From Metaphire vulgaris (taxonomy: Eukaryota; Annelida; Clitellata; Crassiclitellata; Megascolecidae), in assembly GCA_018105865.1 (NCBI GenBank), contig CM030851.1, forward strand, positions 5,845,828-5,909,827: 64,000 nt of DNA. Direction: 5' to 3'. Under the pieces are notes generated by a model, which saw only the letters and a list, made by a program, of their open reading frames with translations, searched no databases and was not told the origin of the DNA. The position numbers were made by a program, and so were the translations under genes. Numbering within the stretch: position 1 is the first letter of the stretch; each line of letters opens with the position of its first letter. Positions 53,101 through 60,596 of the stretch are shown here, in pieces.

Positions 53101-54660
53101 TTTTTTTAACCATTTTTGCTTCATCTGCTTTCTTTGTCAGCTAATAAAAAAATAGGCTTTAAAGGCCTTGTAAAGAAGATTTTAACCATAAGCCTCCATA
53201 AGTCATGTGAATGTTAAATAATTCTAAAGTCACAACATTTTTTCATTCATTCAAAAATAAAAGATCAAATAAGTGAAGAACAGTTTGGTTTCAAAGAAGA
53301 TAGTGGTTGTAGGAATGCAATCTTTTTCTAAAAGATGCTGATAGTGAAAAATGTATCGAAATGCAGAGAAATTTTACTTAAAGAGCTTCATCGATTACAT
53401 ATAAAAGGCTTTCCAATACTTGACAACATCAAACATGAAGACCTATTTGAAAGCCTGAATAAAGCAGGAATCGACGGAAAAGACAAAAGATTAATTGCGG
53501 ATCTATACTGGAAACAAGAAGCAGCTATTAGACTAAATGGGGAAATAGGGAAAAAGATAAAGATCTTAAAAGATTGAGACAAGCATAAAAGACTATCACC
53601 AGATTTTTTCAACTTGTGTGGGGAGGAGATATTGAAATGATCAAGGAGATGGAAGGTATAAGGAATGCCCTGAGGAAAAAAAAATCAATAACATAAGATT
53701 TATGGATGATACAACACTGTTAGCGTTCGTAACAAAAGAAGGCTACAGGAACTGGTGGACAAACTATCAGAGTTAAAGTGAGAGAAAAGGACTAAAAATA
53801 AACATAAAAAGACCTTCACTATGGTAATAACAAAACAAAAACAAGTGCCGTGCAAATGCAAGATTTTATTAAATGGAAGAGAAATAGAACAAGTAACTTA
53901 TTTCAAATATTTGGGAAGCATTATTACAAGTGATGGAAGAAGTGATAAAGACATAATAACAAGAATAGGTATGGCAAAATCTGCCTTCATGGAAATGAAA
54001 CAAATATTAACGAACAAGAAAATATTAAAAGAAACAAGGCTCAGAGTGCTTAGATGCTATGTATGGTCAGTTTTGTTATATGGATCTGAGACGTGGAACA
54101 TATCAAAAAAGATTAAAAAGAAACTGGAAGCGGCAGAAATGTGGTTTTATAGGAGGATGCTAAAGGTCCCATGGACAGACAAGAGAACTAACTTGAAACC
54201 AGAAGTACTACAGATGATGGAAGAGAGACCTACACTGATGACTACCATCAAGTTAAGACAGATGAAATTTTTCGACACGTGCCCGAAAAGAAGGATTAGA
54301 AAAACTTGGCAGTGACAGGCATGGTGGAGGGTAAAATGATCAAGAGGAAAACAAAGATCAAAATATACAGACAGAATGAGAGAAGAAATGGGGATAGGAA
54401 ATAACATCGAACTCCTGAGGAACACTAGAGACCTCGAGAAAAGTGGAAGTCCATGGCCGCCACTACGTATTCAGGCAATGCATGGCACCTGAAAGAAGAA
54501 GAAGAAGCTTCCAAAATGTCAGCTAATAAAGTTGATCTTTACAAGGCCTTTGTAACTAGAAGATTTTATGTCATGTAATGAAATCCATTAAAGTCAATGC
54601 TCTAATGTTAAAAACATCATAAAGTCACAGCATTTTTTCATTCATTCAGACATCAAAATG

Positions 54661-54717
<57 letters not shown>

Positions 54718-55652
54718 AATTTGTCAAGTTTGGTAAAAGTTTCTGATAATAATCAAAAAATATTAATAATTAATAAAATTTCAGGAAAAGAGCTACATTA
54801 GATCCACATATAAAACAAGCATCACTTCCAATACTTGTTATCCTAATGAAAGGACTAGATAATAATTAAAACCGTATGCACTTCCAAGACCATTTGTAAA
54901 ATATCTGGTCAATTTCGGATATTAGGGGTCGTCCACAAATGACGTTAACGTGATTTGGGTATTTTTTATCTCCTCCCCTACGTAACGTGACATAACAAAA
55001 AGTAAGACCCCATAAAATATGACGTAACAAAGGGCCGACCCCCCTTTTCATCTTCCAAAAAGTCTTGACAAGCATAAAAGGTCATTCATCCTTCTATTGT
55101 TCCCTCTCCAAACATACTGACAAGCAAAAAAGGCCATCCTTGTATTTTTCCTCTTCAAATGCCCTGACACGCAAAAAAGAAAAAACGGTCGTCACTTAAA
55201 AATTTTGTGTTGCGTTACGTCATATTTACGGAACCCCCTCTTCACACTTCGTAACAAATGTTCGGAGGCCCCCAGGCGCGTTACATCATCTGTGGACGAG
55301 CCCTTAGTCATAGCGTTAAACAGCAAGAAAGACGACTAAACCGAGGAAAAGATCAGACTCTGTGATGGGACACAAAATAGACGACACTGGTGGTGCAAAA
55401 TGATGCATGCTCAAGTGGAGTCGAAGGAGAAGGCGAGCGACTCACCGTTATACCGTGGTCGTGCTGGTATGGAGGAGAAGAGGCGGCTGCTCGGATAACT
55501 CCGCGGCGCCAGTCGAGGTCCGTCGAAGACGGCGATGTGGCGGTCTCAGCGGCAGCCGATGAGGACCCTCTGCAGCTGCGCTCCGCCCAGCTACCTTCCC
55601 TCAACGAAACGAACCGCTTCCCCACTAACTCCTCGCGCACCTTCACCGTCAT
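20026..55652 (-). CDS. KDM3/JMJD1-family protein, predicted catalytically inactive
   Basis: Twenty coding exons were assembled over 35.6 kb; exon coordinates are given separately. The product is about 2550 residues, close to the length of human JMJD1C. KDM3 proteins are nuclear Fe(II)/2-oxoglutarate enzymes that remove methyl groups from H3K9me1/2. Domains: an N-terminal region homologous to the KDM3 N-terminus (1-260), a long Ser/Asn/Lys-rich disordered middle (260-1650), a cysteine-rich KRECKL motif and zinc finger (about 1670-1975) and JmjC (about 2190-2540). The JmjC keeps HID (about residues 2374-2376), but the third iron ligand, histidine in the family motif GAPHQVHN, is phenylalanine (AAPFQVCN, about residue 2503). 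Demethylation is therefore not expected, and a scaffold role is inferred. The final exon (family VKN-Y-AVKDA) was not found. Exon 12 to 13 phase fits only with a proposed microexon. Confidence 0.92.
20608..20680. repeat. (TA)n/(CA)n microsatellite
   Basis: Mixed TA and CA dinucleotide tract in a KDM3 downstream intron. Confidence 0.85.
20896..20983. mobile_element. Tiny mariner-type MITE
   Basis: About 85 bp bounded by TACAGGATGACACAAAAAA and the reverse complement of a TACAGGGTGGCACAAAAGAA end. TACAGG-G ends with TA flanks are typical of Tc1/mariner-derived elements. Confidence 0.65.
21480..22630 (-). mobile_element. CR1-like LINE reverse transcriptase, degraded
   Basis: Minus-strand frames with shifts: [20 protein letters not shown], then [40 protein letters not shown] (RT motif), and [19 protein letters not shown] with [12 protein letters not shown] downstream. 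This is the CR1/Jockey-type RT order. It lies in the KDM3 intron between exons 19 and 20, same strand. The active-site YADD region is lost by frameshift, so it is inactive. Confidence 0.9.
22992..23168 (-). CDS. KDM3 exon 19 (JmjC, lost iron ligand)
   Basis: 59 residues, phase 0. [20 protein letters not shown] and EYGVQ are almost family-standard. The next stretch [20 protein letters not shown] has TTT (Phe) where all active KDM3 enzymes have the iron-binding His of GAPHQ. Donor CAG|GTGAGA. Confidence 0.93.
23539..24485. mobile_element. TA-flanked DNA transposon remnant
   Basis: Inverted ends: CCATATTTTCGCGCATACTG on the left and, on the other strand, CCGTATTTGCCCCAGACTG on the right, flanked by TA (23537-23538 and 24486-24487). 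GCCCGCACC words recur near both ends. No transposase frame. It sits in the KDM3 intron between exons 18 and 19 and hosts a younger hAT MITE. A related end occurs alone at 28749. Confidence 0.75.
24034..24224. mobile_element. hAT MITE nested in the TA-flanked element
   Basis: A 191-bp element, ends CAGTGGCGTAG and CTATGCCACTG, with a perfect 8-bp duplication GGTCATGC at 24026-24033 and 24225-24232. Confidence 0.88.
24601..24737 (-). CDS. KDM3 exon 18 (JmjC)
   Basis: 45 residues plus two bases. [20 protein letters not shown] aligns with the family [20 protein letters not shown]. Acceptor AATGTAG|TG, donor AAA|GTAAGG. Confidence 0.95.
25089..26363 (-). CDS. KDM3 exon 17 (linker and JmjC first half)
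   Basis: About 425 residues. The second part matches the JmjC region: [79 protein letters not shown], then [19 protein letters not shown], which carries the first two iron ligands (His and Asp of HID). Acceptor TTCTAG|TT; donor CAG|GTACTA, phase 1. Confidence 0.95.
26785..27063 (-). CDS. KDM3 exon 16 (zinc finger)
   Basis: Encodes the KDM3 zinc finger: [20 protein letters not shown], then [16 protein letters not shown], all family cysteines present, followed by an insert rich in Cys/His ([17 protein letters not shown]) longer than in vertebrates, and AQIIPSD for family TQIIPGK. This finger is required for demethylase function in studied family members. Confidence 0.95.
27222..27439 (-). CDS. 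KDM3 exon 15
   Basis: About 73 residues. LRYSPKRFL to IELWMPL aligns with the family LQFNKHGVLR to GLWLPL, and [16 protein letters not shown] with LDTAKYILANIGDHF. Acceptor TTCTAG|G, donor AACA|GTTAGT. Confidence 0.92.
27530..27744 (-). CDS. KDM3 exon 14, lineage-specific insert
   Basis: 71 residues plus two bases, acceptor TATCAG|GAG, donor GTTGA|GTAACC. Phases match exons 13 and 15, yet the encoded segment (residues about 1738-1808, with [16 protein letters not shown]) has no counterpart in vertebrate KDM3, where FRR is followed at once by LQFNKHG. Skipping it would break the frame. Confidence 0.75.
28040..28294 (-). CDS. KDM3 exon 13 (Cys-rich motif before the zinc finger)
   Basis: 85 residues. 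[20 protein letters not shown] aligns with family [31 protein letters not shown] aligns with SPVFCRFFHFRR. Phase 0 at both ends, donor CAA|GTGTCT. Strong identification. Confidence 0.93.
28383..28387 (-). CDS. Possible 5-nt KDM3 microexon
   Basis: The minus strand reads TATCAG|TCAAA|GTGAAA with a good pyrimidine tract upstream. Adding these five bases between exons 12 and 13 restores frame and gives R-V-K-I-E-Y across the junctions. A hypothesis from phase arithmetic only. Confidence 0.25.
28489..28660 (-). CDS. KDM3 exon 12
   Basis: 57 residues plus one base ([15 protein letters not shown] to [10 protein letters not shown]), acceptor GGTAG|GAT. The donor CGAG|GTATCT leaves phase 1 whereas exon 13 starts in phase 0, so either a small exon lies between or one boundary is wrong. 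Confidence 0.7.
28749..28870. mobile_element. Solo transposon end
   Basis: ACCATATTTTCGCGCATATA followed by GCGTGTTATACGC and GGGGGCGTCTTAT wording. The end matches that of the element at 23539. No partner end seen before the LINE tail that follows. Confidence 0.4.
28870..29545 (-). mobile_element. 3' end of a LINE
   Basis: The minus strand encodes [29 protein letters not shown], then [13 protein letters not shown]: the C-terminal part of an endonuclease/RT LINE of the same type as 17.4-19.7 kb. Lies in the KDM3 intron between exons 11 and 12. Confidence 0.85.
29802..29969 (-). CDS. KDM3 exon 11
   Basis: 56 residues, phase 0 at both ends. It begins [20 protein letters not shown], a basic cluster that could act as a nuclear localisation signal. 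Donor AAA|GTATGT. Confidence 0.8.
30872..32836 (-). CDS. KDM3 exon 10 (large)
   Basis: 655 residues, phase 0 at both ends, acceptor TTTAG|CCT and donor AAG|GTAGGA. A Ser/Thr/Ala-rich disordered region without a known domain. It ends in an acidic stretch ([15 protein letters not shown]) where other KDM3 proteins carry acidic linkers before the zinc finger. Confidence 0.82.
33453..33612 (-). CDS. KDM3 exon 9
   Basis: 53 residues plus one base ([18 protein letters not shown] and [20 protein letters not shown]). Acceptor TTGCAG|T and donor AAG|GTAATG. The phase fits exons 8 and 10 exactly, which is the main support; the sequence itself is not conserved enough to identify alone. Confidence 0.75.
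34385..35439 (-). CDS. KDM3 exon 8
   Basis: About 352 residues of disordered, Asn/Ser/Gln-rich sequence, with a predicted helical Gln-rich stretch ([15 protein letters not shown] and [16 protein letters not shown]). Donor AG|GTATGA, phase 2. No catalytic motif. Its length and composition match the variable middle region of KDM3 family members. Confidence 0.78.
35440..35482 (-). other. Putative 43-bp intron
   Basis: Donor TCT|GTTGTT, acceptor TTCTAAG|ACT. Its removal joins two long open frames (exons 7 and 8) in phase 0. At 43 bp it is near the minimum size of animal introns, so a simple frameshift is the alternative. Confidence 0.55.
35483..36027 (-). CDS. KDM3 exon 7
   Basis: About 182 residues of Ser/Lys/Asn-rich sequence, with several cysteines but no recognised domain. 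Acceptor CTTACAG|AC. It ends in phase 0 at TCT|GTTGTT, before a putative 43-bp intron that restores the frame into exon 8. Confidence 0.75.
36875..36982 (-). CDS. KDM3 exon 6 (candidate)
   Basis: A basic, lysine/serine-rich segment ([14 protein letters not shown]) at the place where vertebrate KDM3 has a nuclear-localisation-like stretch. The acceptor TTAAAG|CC gives the phase required by exon 5; another acceptor at 36999 gives a different phase. Donor CCAT|GTAGTT fits exon 7. The ends are inferred from phase only. Confidence 0.6.
37000..43300. other. Large KDM3 intron, no gene recognised
   Basis: Part of the intron between exons 5 and 6. AT-rich, without a recognised exon. Near 38358 CTGGGTTCAATACCCAGG resembles a tRNA T-arm (B box) and may be a SINE remnant. 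At 40750-40815 there is a CAG/AGC-rich patch. Confidence 0.45.
43300..44110. promoter_or_regulatory. CpG-richer island inside the large intron
   Basis: About 800 bp clearly richer in G+C and CpG than its surroundings. On the plus strand GGTATAAGG near 44065 is followed about 30 bp later by a TCAGTG initiator-like word. It may be an internal promoter or enhancer; no exon can be proven. Confidence 0.3.
44749..44913 (-). mobile_element. hAT MITE family A, copy 3
   Basis: A 165-bp copy in reverse orientation: it begins CAGGGTTTAATCTAGGCC and ends TCTAGATTACACACTG. Flanking 8-mers GACGAAAT (44741-44748) and GACTAAAT (44914-44921) form a duplication with one mismatch. Confidence 0.88.
45330..45790 (+). 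mobile_element. LINE 3' tail
   Basis: Plus-strand translations with shifts contain a [18 protein letters not shown] segment, then [12 protein letters not shown] and a [12 protein letters not shown] segment, the C-terminal tail of an endonuclease/RT LINE. Antisense to KDM3. Confidence 0.6.
45935..46213 (+). mobile_element. tRNA-derived SINE
   Basis: A-box-like TGGCAGATTGG and B-box-like GGTTCAACTCT 50-60 bp apart, then a unique body, then a conserved 3' part around ATTAATGGCGCAAGCCACCT, ending in CTTTACC. The 3' part recurs at 59924-60033. RNA polymerase III promoter elements plus a LINE-like 3' tail define a SINE. Confidence 0.75.
46788..47839. mobile_element. piggyBac-like non-autonomous element
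   Basis: A 1052-bp element flanked by TTAA on both sides (46784-46787, 47840-47843). Ends are CCCGTTCCCGG and CCGGGAATGGG (inverted). TTAA targets and CCC starts define the piggyBac group. The interior has two tandem copies, about 350 bp apart, of a block around TTGAAAAATCATAACT, so about 60% of the element is an internal duplication. No transposase. Confidence 0.85.
48454..48574. repeat. Tandem duplication, 72-bp unit
   Basis: AATAATAGACAATTATTATT and the following 30 bases occur twice in a row, almost identical, so recent. Confidence 0.85.
49354..49438 (-). CDS. KDM3 exon 5
   Basis: 28 residues plus one base. [14 protein letters not shown] corresponds to the family phrase VDPSLIHVEVV. Acceptor GGTTAG|GTG, donor GGGG|GTAAGT, phase 0 to 1. 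A 12-kb intron with many repeats follows. Confidence 0.82.
49485..50062. mobile_element. hAT element with nested MITE
   Basis: The right end GGTTGAGAACCACTG is a classical hAT terminus. Flanking 8-bp duplications CCTTAATG at 49477-49484 and 50063-50070 are perfect. The left terminus has decayed (CCTGTGGGTCACGACC). It hosts a second element at 49802-50037. Confidence 0.82.
49802..50037. mobile_element. hAT MITE inside the 49485 element
   Basis: A 236-bp insert with perfect 8-bp duplication GCACTATA at 49794-49801 and 50038-50045. Ends AGTGGCGTATC and GATATACGTCACTGG form imperfect inverted repeats. Confidence 0.85.
51009..51215 (-). CDS. KDM3 exon 4
   Basis: 69 residues, phase 0 at both ends. 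Contains [12 protein letters not shown] and TTQWYTAVI, matching the family phrases KNLVGSEVKIY and STQWFSATVV. Donor CAG|GTTGGT. The acceptor (TTGAAG|GAA) has a poor pyrimidine tract and is the less certain end. Confidence 0.85.
51482..51604 (-). CDS. KDM3 exon 3
   Basis: 41 residues, phase 0 at both ends. [11 protein letters not shown] continues the family phrase [26 protein letters not shown] aligns with VRFLGDQQRVF. Donor GAG|GTGATT. Confidence 0.88.
52041..52196 (-). CDS. KDM3 exon 2
   Basis: 52 residues, acceptor TTTCAG|GTG and donor TTG|GTATGA, both phase 0. [15 protein letters not shown] aligns with the family phrase VCVEFDGESWRKRRW, followed by a FLIEETVVW segment for FLVEHNLVL. Confidence 0.88.
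52480..53060 (+). promoter_or_regulatory. Antisense TATA promoter-like region
   Basis: Plus strand GGCTTATAAAAGAGGG near 52574 is a strong TATA box in a GC-rich stretch, followed by an open frame (52534-52752) and a good donor (GATG|GTAAGAAG). Further on, a frame reads [20 protein letters not shown]. It could be the 5' part of a retroelement whose RT lies at 53.3-54.5 kb. Not recognised with certainty. Confidence 0.35.
53260..54510 (+). mobile_element. Degraded LINE reverse transcriptase
   Basis: Plus strand: [20 protein letters not shown], then GEIGKKIKI, and an intact 164-codon stretch with [40 protein letters not shown] and [16 protein letters not shown]. This is the C-terminal half of an endonuclease/RT LINE ending in a (GAA)n tail. 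Several frameshifts in the RT core. Antisense within KDM3 intron 1. Confidence 0.9.
54666..54718. repeat. (TA)n microsatellite
   Basis: About 50 bp of TA. Confidence 0.9.
54925..55304. mobile_element. TA-flanked MITE with GGGGTCGTCC ends
   Basis: 380 bp, left end GGGGTCGTCCACAAATGACG, right end (reverse complement) AGGGCTCGTCCACAGATGA, TA on both sides. The interior repeats GACAAGCA(A/T)AAAAGG three times. It lies in KDM3 intron 1, 140 bp from exon 1, so it could affect the promoter-proximal region. Confidence 0.8.
55446..55652 (-). CDS. KDM3 exon 1 (start codon)
   Basis: Encodes 69 residues starting [17 protein letters not shown], matching the LVGRRFLSL start of vertebrate KDM3 proteins, and then [13 protein letters not shown] for their W-SGTIRAV. 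An in-frame TAG upstream supports the ATG. Donor ACG|GTGAGT, phase 0. The exon is CpG-rich and Ser/Ala-rich in the middle. A 12-codon upstream frame ends overlapping the ATG. Confidence 0.85.
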
Positions 55653-55684
55653 AGTCGCCTCCTCAACAACGACGGTACGTCCAT
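55649..55684 (-). promoter_or_regulatory. Upstream ORF overlapping the KDM3 start
   Basis: A 12-codon frame (ATG at 55684-55682) whose TGA overlaps the KDM3 ATG as ATGA. Such an arrangement can lower initiation at the main start or allow reinitiation. It assumes the leader is not spliced between the two starts. Confidence 0.5.
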
Positions 55685-55899
55685 GATCTTCAACTACGTC
55701 TAACTACTCAACAACAACTACAACAACAACTATAACTGGCAACCCTCACTCTGAAAAACAAACAACGACGATAACTTCGATAACTGCGGTGCGACCGACA
55801 TAGATCCATTACACTTGAAACCAGCTGAGAGCACAAACACAGAGCTCATCTATCGAGGGGCCTATTTAGAGTCTGCCCATAGAATTTATTAATTATCGC

Positions 55900-56452
55900 C
55901 ATAATTTCATAACATATGCCCGAATCCCGATGGTGCCTGAAAATGAACAAGGGTGTGTTGTGTTTGGTTAAAGACGCGTCCGCATCAGAGACGATGAGCC
56001 TCTATGCGTCCCTACATTGGCTTCCTATCAAATACCGAATTGATTATAAAATCTGTCTTTTAGTATTCAAAACCATGTTATATAATGAATCCAATTACCT
56101 CAAGGTGCGACTTATCCCTCGACCTACTAATCATTCCACTAGGTATTCGGCAGGACCTTCATTTGTCGTTCCTTACTCTCGCACAGTCATTGGCACTAGT
56201 TGTTTCGCAGTGTGCGCCCCTAAGCTCTGGAATTCACTACCAACATCACTTCGCATAACTAATAACTTATCATCTTTCAGATCTGGCCTTAAAACACATC
56301 TCTTTGACTTGTCATATCCCCTTAGATTGCTCTCCCGCCGTTTCGGACTGATTTTCTGGCTTGACCCGGCTCTAATGCTATTTGGATTTGGTGCGCCATC
56401 GGCTGATGCCCTGGGCATTATGATAGTGGCGCTATAGAAGTTGATTGATTGT
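55900..56452 (+). mobile_element. CR1-like LINE 3' end
   Basis: 173-codon open frame with LHWLPIKYRIDYKICLLVFK and FAVCAPKLWNSLPTSLRI, the C-terminal signature of CR1/L2 polyproteins, ending in TTGATTGATTG, the 3' microsatellite tail of CR1 elements. 5' truncated; starts about 250 bp upstream of the KDM3 start codon in divergent orientation. Confidence 0.9.
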
Positions 56453-56692
56453 GTGTCATTTTGGCTTCTCCTTTCTCAAACTGGCTTGCCACTAGAAGGC
56501 GGGGAGTGCATTAGGCCTACATTAGAAGTTTTACGAGTTCTACGGTCAGTCATGGTAACTATTGCATACAACCTTGTAAAAATAGTAGCAAATTGGCCTG
56601 AATTTTCCGCTGAGACTACTTGCAGCGAGTATTAAAATTAGTTTCTATGCAGCAGGGGAGCAATCTAAGGGAAATGAGCCAAGCCAAAGAGG

Positions 56693-56865
56693 CAGTGGCG
56701 GCTCTAGGATTTGGCAAGTGGGGGGCCGTTGGGGTGGCAACTTCTAATCATGGGGGCAACCATTTGTTGTTTAATGTATGTAGCATTAAGTATAGGGTCC
56801 CAACTGGGGGGCCAGGCTCTCAATAGGGGGCACGAGCCCCCCCCCCCCCGGTGGAGCCGCCACTG
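56693..56865 (+). mobile_element. hAT MITE family B, copy 2
   Basis: A 173-bp element, perfect 12-bp inverted ends CAGTGGCGGCTC, perfect 8-bp duplication CAAAGAGG (56685-56692, 56866-56873). Nearly identical to 18875-19051. Confidence 0.93.
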
Positions 56866-56874
56866 CAAAGAGGT

Positions 56875-57140
56875 AGGCCTGTTTTATGACCGGATCTGAA
56901 AGATGATAAATTTTTACTGTAGTTATACGAAGTGACATTGGTAATGAATTCCAGAGCCTAAGGCTACACACTGAGAAACAACTAGTTCCAACAACTGCAC
57001 GAGAACGATCGAGTTACAGCAAATGAAAGTCCTGTCAAAGACCTAGTGGAGTGATTAGTAAGTCGAGGGATCAGTCGCACCTTGAGATAACTGGGTCCAT
57101 TACTGTGTATAGTTTATTTTAGTGCCAACTTGAATTTGAA
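56875..57140 (-). mobile_element. Second CR1-like 3' fragment
   Basis: Minus-strand translation gives YLKVRLIPRLTNHSTR and LRLWNSLPMSLRI, matching the 55.9-56.4 kb fragment but inverted and shorter. Confidence 0.8.
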
Positions 57141-57149
57141 ATTTTTATT

Positions 57150-57930
57150 CATACGGGTCCCTGTTGCCCCGTACGTGGGGTAAGATGGACTAGCTCATTT
57201 AAACTCTATATTTGCCTGCTTTAAATGTATCCACTCAAGCACTAATACTACTTACGACTAGTATATAATGTTATGAGACAGTGTACAAGAAAAAAAGCTT
57301 AAGCATGTCTATTTCAGTACCAAAATGAATTTCAAAGTTTAAGCCATAGGGGTCCGTGTTGTCCCGTACGTGGGGTAAGATGGTTTGTATTTATCCATCT
57401 TGCCCATCCTTCTGCATATATATGTTTACTCAAAACTTCACTAAACTAGTACCAACTTTAGTAGCAACTTCAGGTATCAAAATTTCACTCTACTGCATAC
57501 TGGGACAAGATGGACACATGGGTCTGTCTTGCCCCAGCATTCGGGGTCCATCATACCCCAATATGTGATGCCTTCATTCACCAGACTCCAAGAGAAAACT
57601 TCCTTATTATTGCTAACCCGCATGGTACCAATTTGTTTGGTATATTTCAAATTTACAGTTGCTACACTTCGTTATAAAATTAAACATCAGACAATTCAGC
57701 AGAAAACAAAGTAGTGATGTGTTCCATTTACATTGAACAGGGGTAAAAACAATTCCACGCCGTAAAACCTCCAAAAATTCGATCAGCAAAAAAATATTAC
57801 GAATGCAAATCAATCGCCGCCTACTGCAACTACTTTAGTCGTCATTCAGTAGCTTTCGCCACTAGGATTGCTGTTATTTGAGGGATCCATCTTACCTCGT
57901 GGGTCCATCTTACCCCGCCTTCCCCTACTT
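57150..57930. mobile_element. Element with repeated GGGGTAAGATGG words
   Basis: CCCCGTACGTGGGGTAAGATGG occurs near 57168, a close copy near 57362, and inverted forms (CCATCTTACC) near 57890 and 57907. Inverted ends and internal direct repeats point to a DNA transposon remnant. No coding. Confidence 0.55.
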
Positions 57931-57958
57931 TTCACATTCATCTCATTCTATGACATTA

Positions 57959-58344
57959 GGGGCCGTCCATATAGTACGTACGCACTGAGGGGGTTTTGAG
58001 ATTTAGGTGATTTTGCGTACGGAAGTGTAAGTGAGGAGAAGGGGGGTCACGACTGAATTTGTACGTACGCACAAATTTCAAATTTATAAATGGGTATATT
58101 CACACAAACATTTGATTTGAATGCAATAACTTTCTCACGGTCAAACAAAGGGTCCCGAGTATTGTTCCCATGGTTATTTAAATAATTGGCCGGCAAACTT
58201 GGCGTAGGGTGAGCGTTTGTGAGTGGGGGAGTTAGGGTTAGAAGTTGCTAATTTGCACATATGCAGGGGGTAAAAATTGTACAGTGTGCAACAGGGGGGA
58301 GTGAAAATATGCATTTTTGCGTATGTACTATATATATGGCCCCT
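57959..58344. mobile_element. TA-flanked MITE with GGGGCCGTCCA ends
   Basis: 386 bp, left end GGGGCCGTCCATATAGTACG, right end (reverse complement) AAGGGGCCATATATATAGTA, TA flanks. The ends resemble those of 54925-55304, suggesting one transposase group. Confidence 0.78.
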
Positions 58345-58660
58345 TAATCAGAAATGACAATGCAATTTATTGTTTTCACATTCTAACATTGTAGGTGTGT
58401 CAAATGCATTTTAAGAATGCCATACATATGGACCAAAATCCACAAATTATAGCTGCTTTATGGAAATTTCAATTACAATTTTCCAACCAAATTTCTCACT
58501 CAGATTAATTGCCAAACTGTAAACATTGGATAGTGCAGCACTGTTGCAGCACCTCTCATAAGACATGATTGCAATTGAAATTGCAACAACACTGATCCAA
58601 CAACAAAGATGTCAGACCTCTTACATTTCTTTGCATAGAAATAGCTATGAAACTGCAGTG

Positions 58661-58662
<2 letters not shown>

Positions 58663-58715
<53 letters not shown>

Positions 58716-58727
58716 TATATATATATA

Positions 58728-58804
<77 letters not shown>
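58663..58804. repeat. Long (TA)n microsatellite
   Basis: About 140 bp of TA with two GA interruptions. Ile-Tyr open frames across it are artefacts. Confidence 0.95.
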
Positions 58805-58806
<2 letters not shown>

Positions 58807-60596
58807 CAAGCAAGCCCAGAAACTCCATTCAGAATGTGAAACAATGATACTGATGAAATCCACAAAGTGACTGATTAATTACAGTCAGTGGCAGATTTAC
58901 CACGGTACAAATGGTACATCAGTACCGGGCCCACCTGCAAAATTAAAATTTAGGGGTCCATATTTTCTATTAACAATATTTTAAAAATGATTTTTTAATA
59001 TTTCTTTCTTTAAATAACTTTATTTTCAGAATATAAACTTTCATTTTATGAAAAATTGAAAAACAGAAATTTGTGTACACACAACCATATTTGTCACGCA
59101 ACTGTCCTGAAATGCTTCTTGACAAGCAAAAAAGTCATCATATTTTCACACTTGATCTGTAAATCTGTAACTTTCCAAAAGTTTTCCAAGATTTTGAAAA
59201 AATCTAAAGTTTTATTGACACTATGTATAGCTGTAGACTATTTTTCACCAAATTTTTATGTGGTGGACCTCCGTGGAAATTGTGCACAGGCCTGACAAAT
59301 GTTAATCTGCCACTGAATACAGTAACCAGCTAATGCAGAGATTTTTAAGTATGAAATATGGATTTTATATTTTGAAAGTTTACAACTGATTGACGGTTAC
59401 AACACCCTTTAATGTCAGCTTTTTACTTTTAAAATAAATTCACATTTTAAAATGCTCTTTATATCCTATCAAAAATTGGAAAAAGACATGTAGTCTAAAA
59501 ATATGCTAACATATTTTTTAAAATCCCGAAAATATTTCAAAAGCAAACTAATTAAAAAGTATATCATAATACCATTAAATTTATCACATCACATGATGAA
59601 GATCAAGTTAAAGGAGATCTCCTTAAAATTCAGTAGCAGTAGTAACAGAATTGGCACTAGATTGCTGGAAGTCATAATGCCAAAAAAACAAATACATATA
59701 TATACAGACATTTGGAAATGCTTAAAACATTTTACTAATATTATATAATATTTGAAAATAGTTTCAAGTATTTGGTCATTAACAAGCTTTGTCTTCAAAA
59801 ACTATTAAAATTCAATTTCAAAACAAAACCAACATAACAGACAGCAATCTAAACTAAATTTTAACAATTGTAAAAATTAAGTTTTCTATTGAGGTATAAA
59901 TATTATAGTAATGGCAACCTACTCTAGATTAATGGCGCAAGCCACCTGCGTTGCTGCTTGCCTAGTAACTGGAGATCAGCACCGGCCCCAACGCTCGAAA
60001 ATCGAGTATGGGACTACCTTTACCTTTACCTTTTTATAAATATTGGGACCAAGAGCTTAAATTTCTACAACAATGAAGAATTCAATTTTCTGAACTTTTG
60101 TTGCATGGTATAAAAAAGTTTCAACATTTCACTGCAACATACTACGATGATAATAGTAAGGATATATCACAAATACAGACAAACAAGCTGTTAACCAAAT
60201 ATGTGTTTAGCCAATCCGTCACAAATTATAATAGAGTTAAAAAGTTACACAAATATAGGTAGAAGCACAAGACCTTATGGCCAATCAACACCTTGTGACC
60301 AAACCTCAATAGATACAAAGCCAAGCAGTTCTTTACAAACATTGCACACTTCTGTTGCAAAACTGAACACAATATATAAGTTAGTGCAAACACAGTTGAA
60401 GATCACTTGCGATGTAAACTAACAAATTCTTATGCACCCATCTCTATACCATGAAATCACTATGAGCAACACCATTCTAAAATGTGATTTAAAACACGAG
60501 TCAGAGTTCAGAAATGTTTGCTTGCAACTACGTCCCAGTGCTTTCATCATATAAACACTCCATGCTTCTCAACTCTTATAACCACAAATCAGACTG
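58805..60596. other. Intergenic, 3' of MGAT2
   Basis: AT-rich; no gene seen. It holds the 3' part of a SINE at 59924-60033 (matching 46105-46213) with a (CTTTACC)n tail. The MGAT2 3' UTR should lie in its right part. Confidence 0.5.

Noticed and set aside
58500..58865. Open frames of Ile-Tyr repeats
   Set aside because: Translation of the long (TA)n tract.
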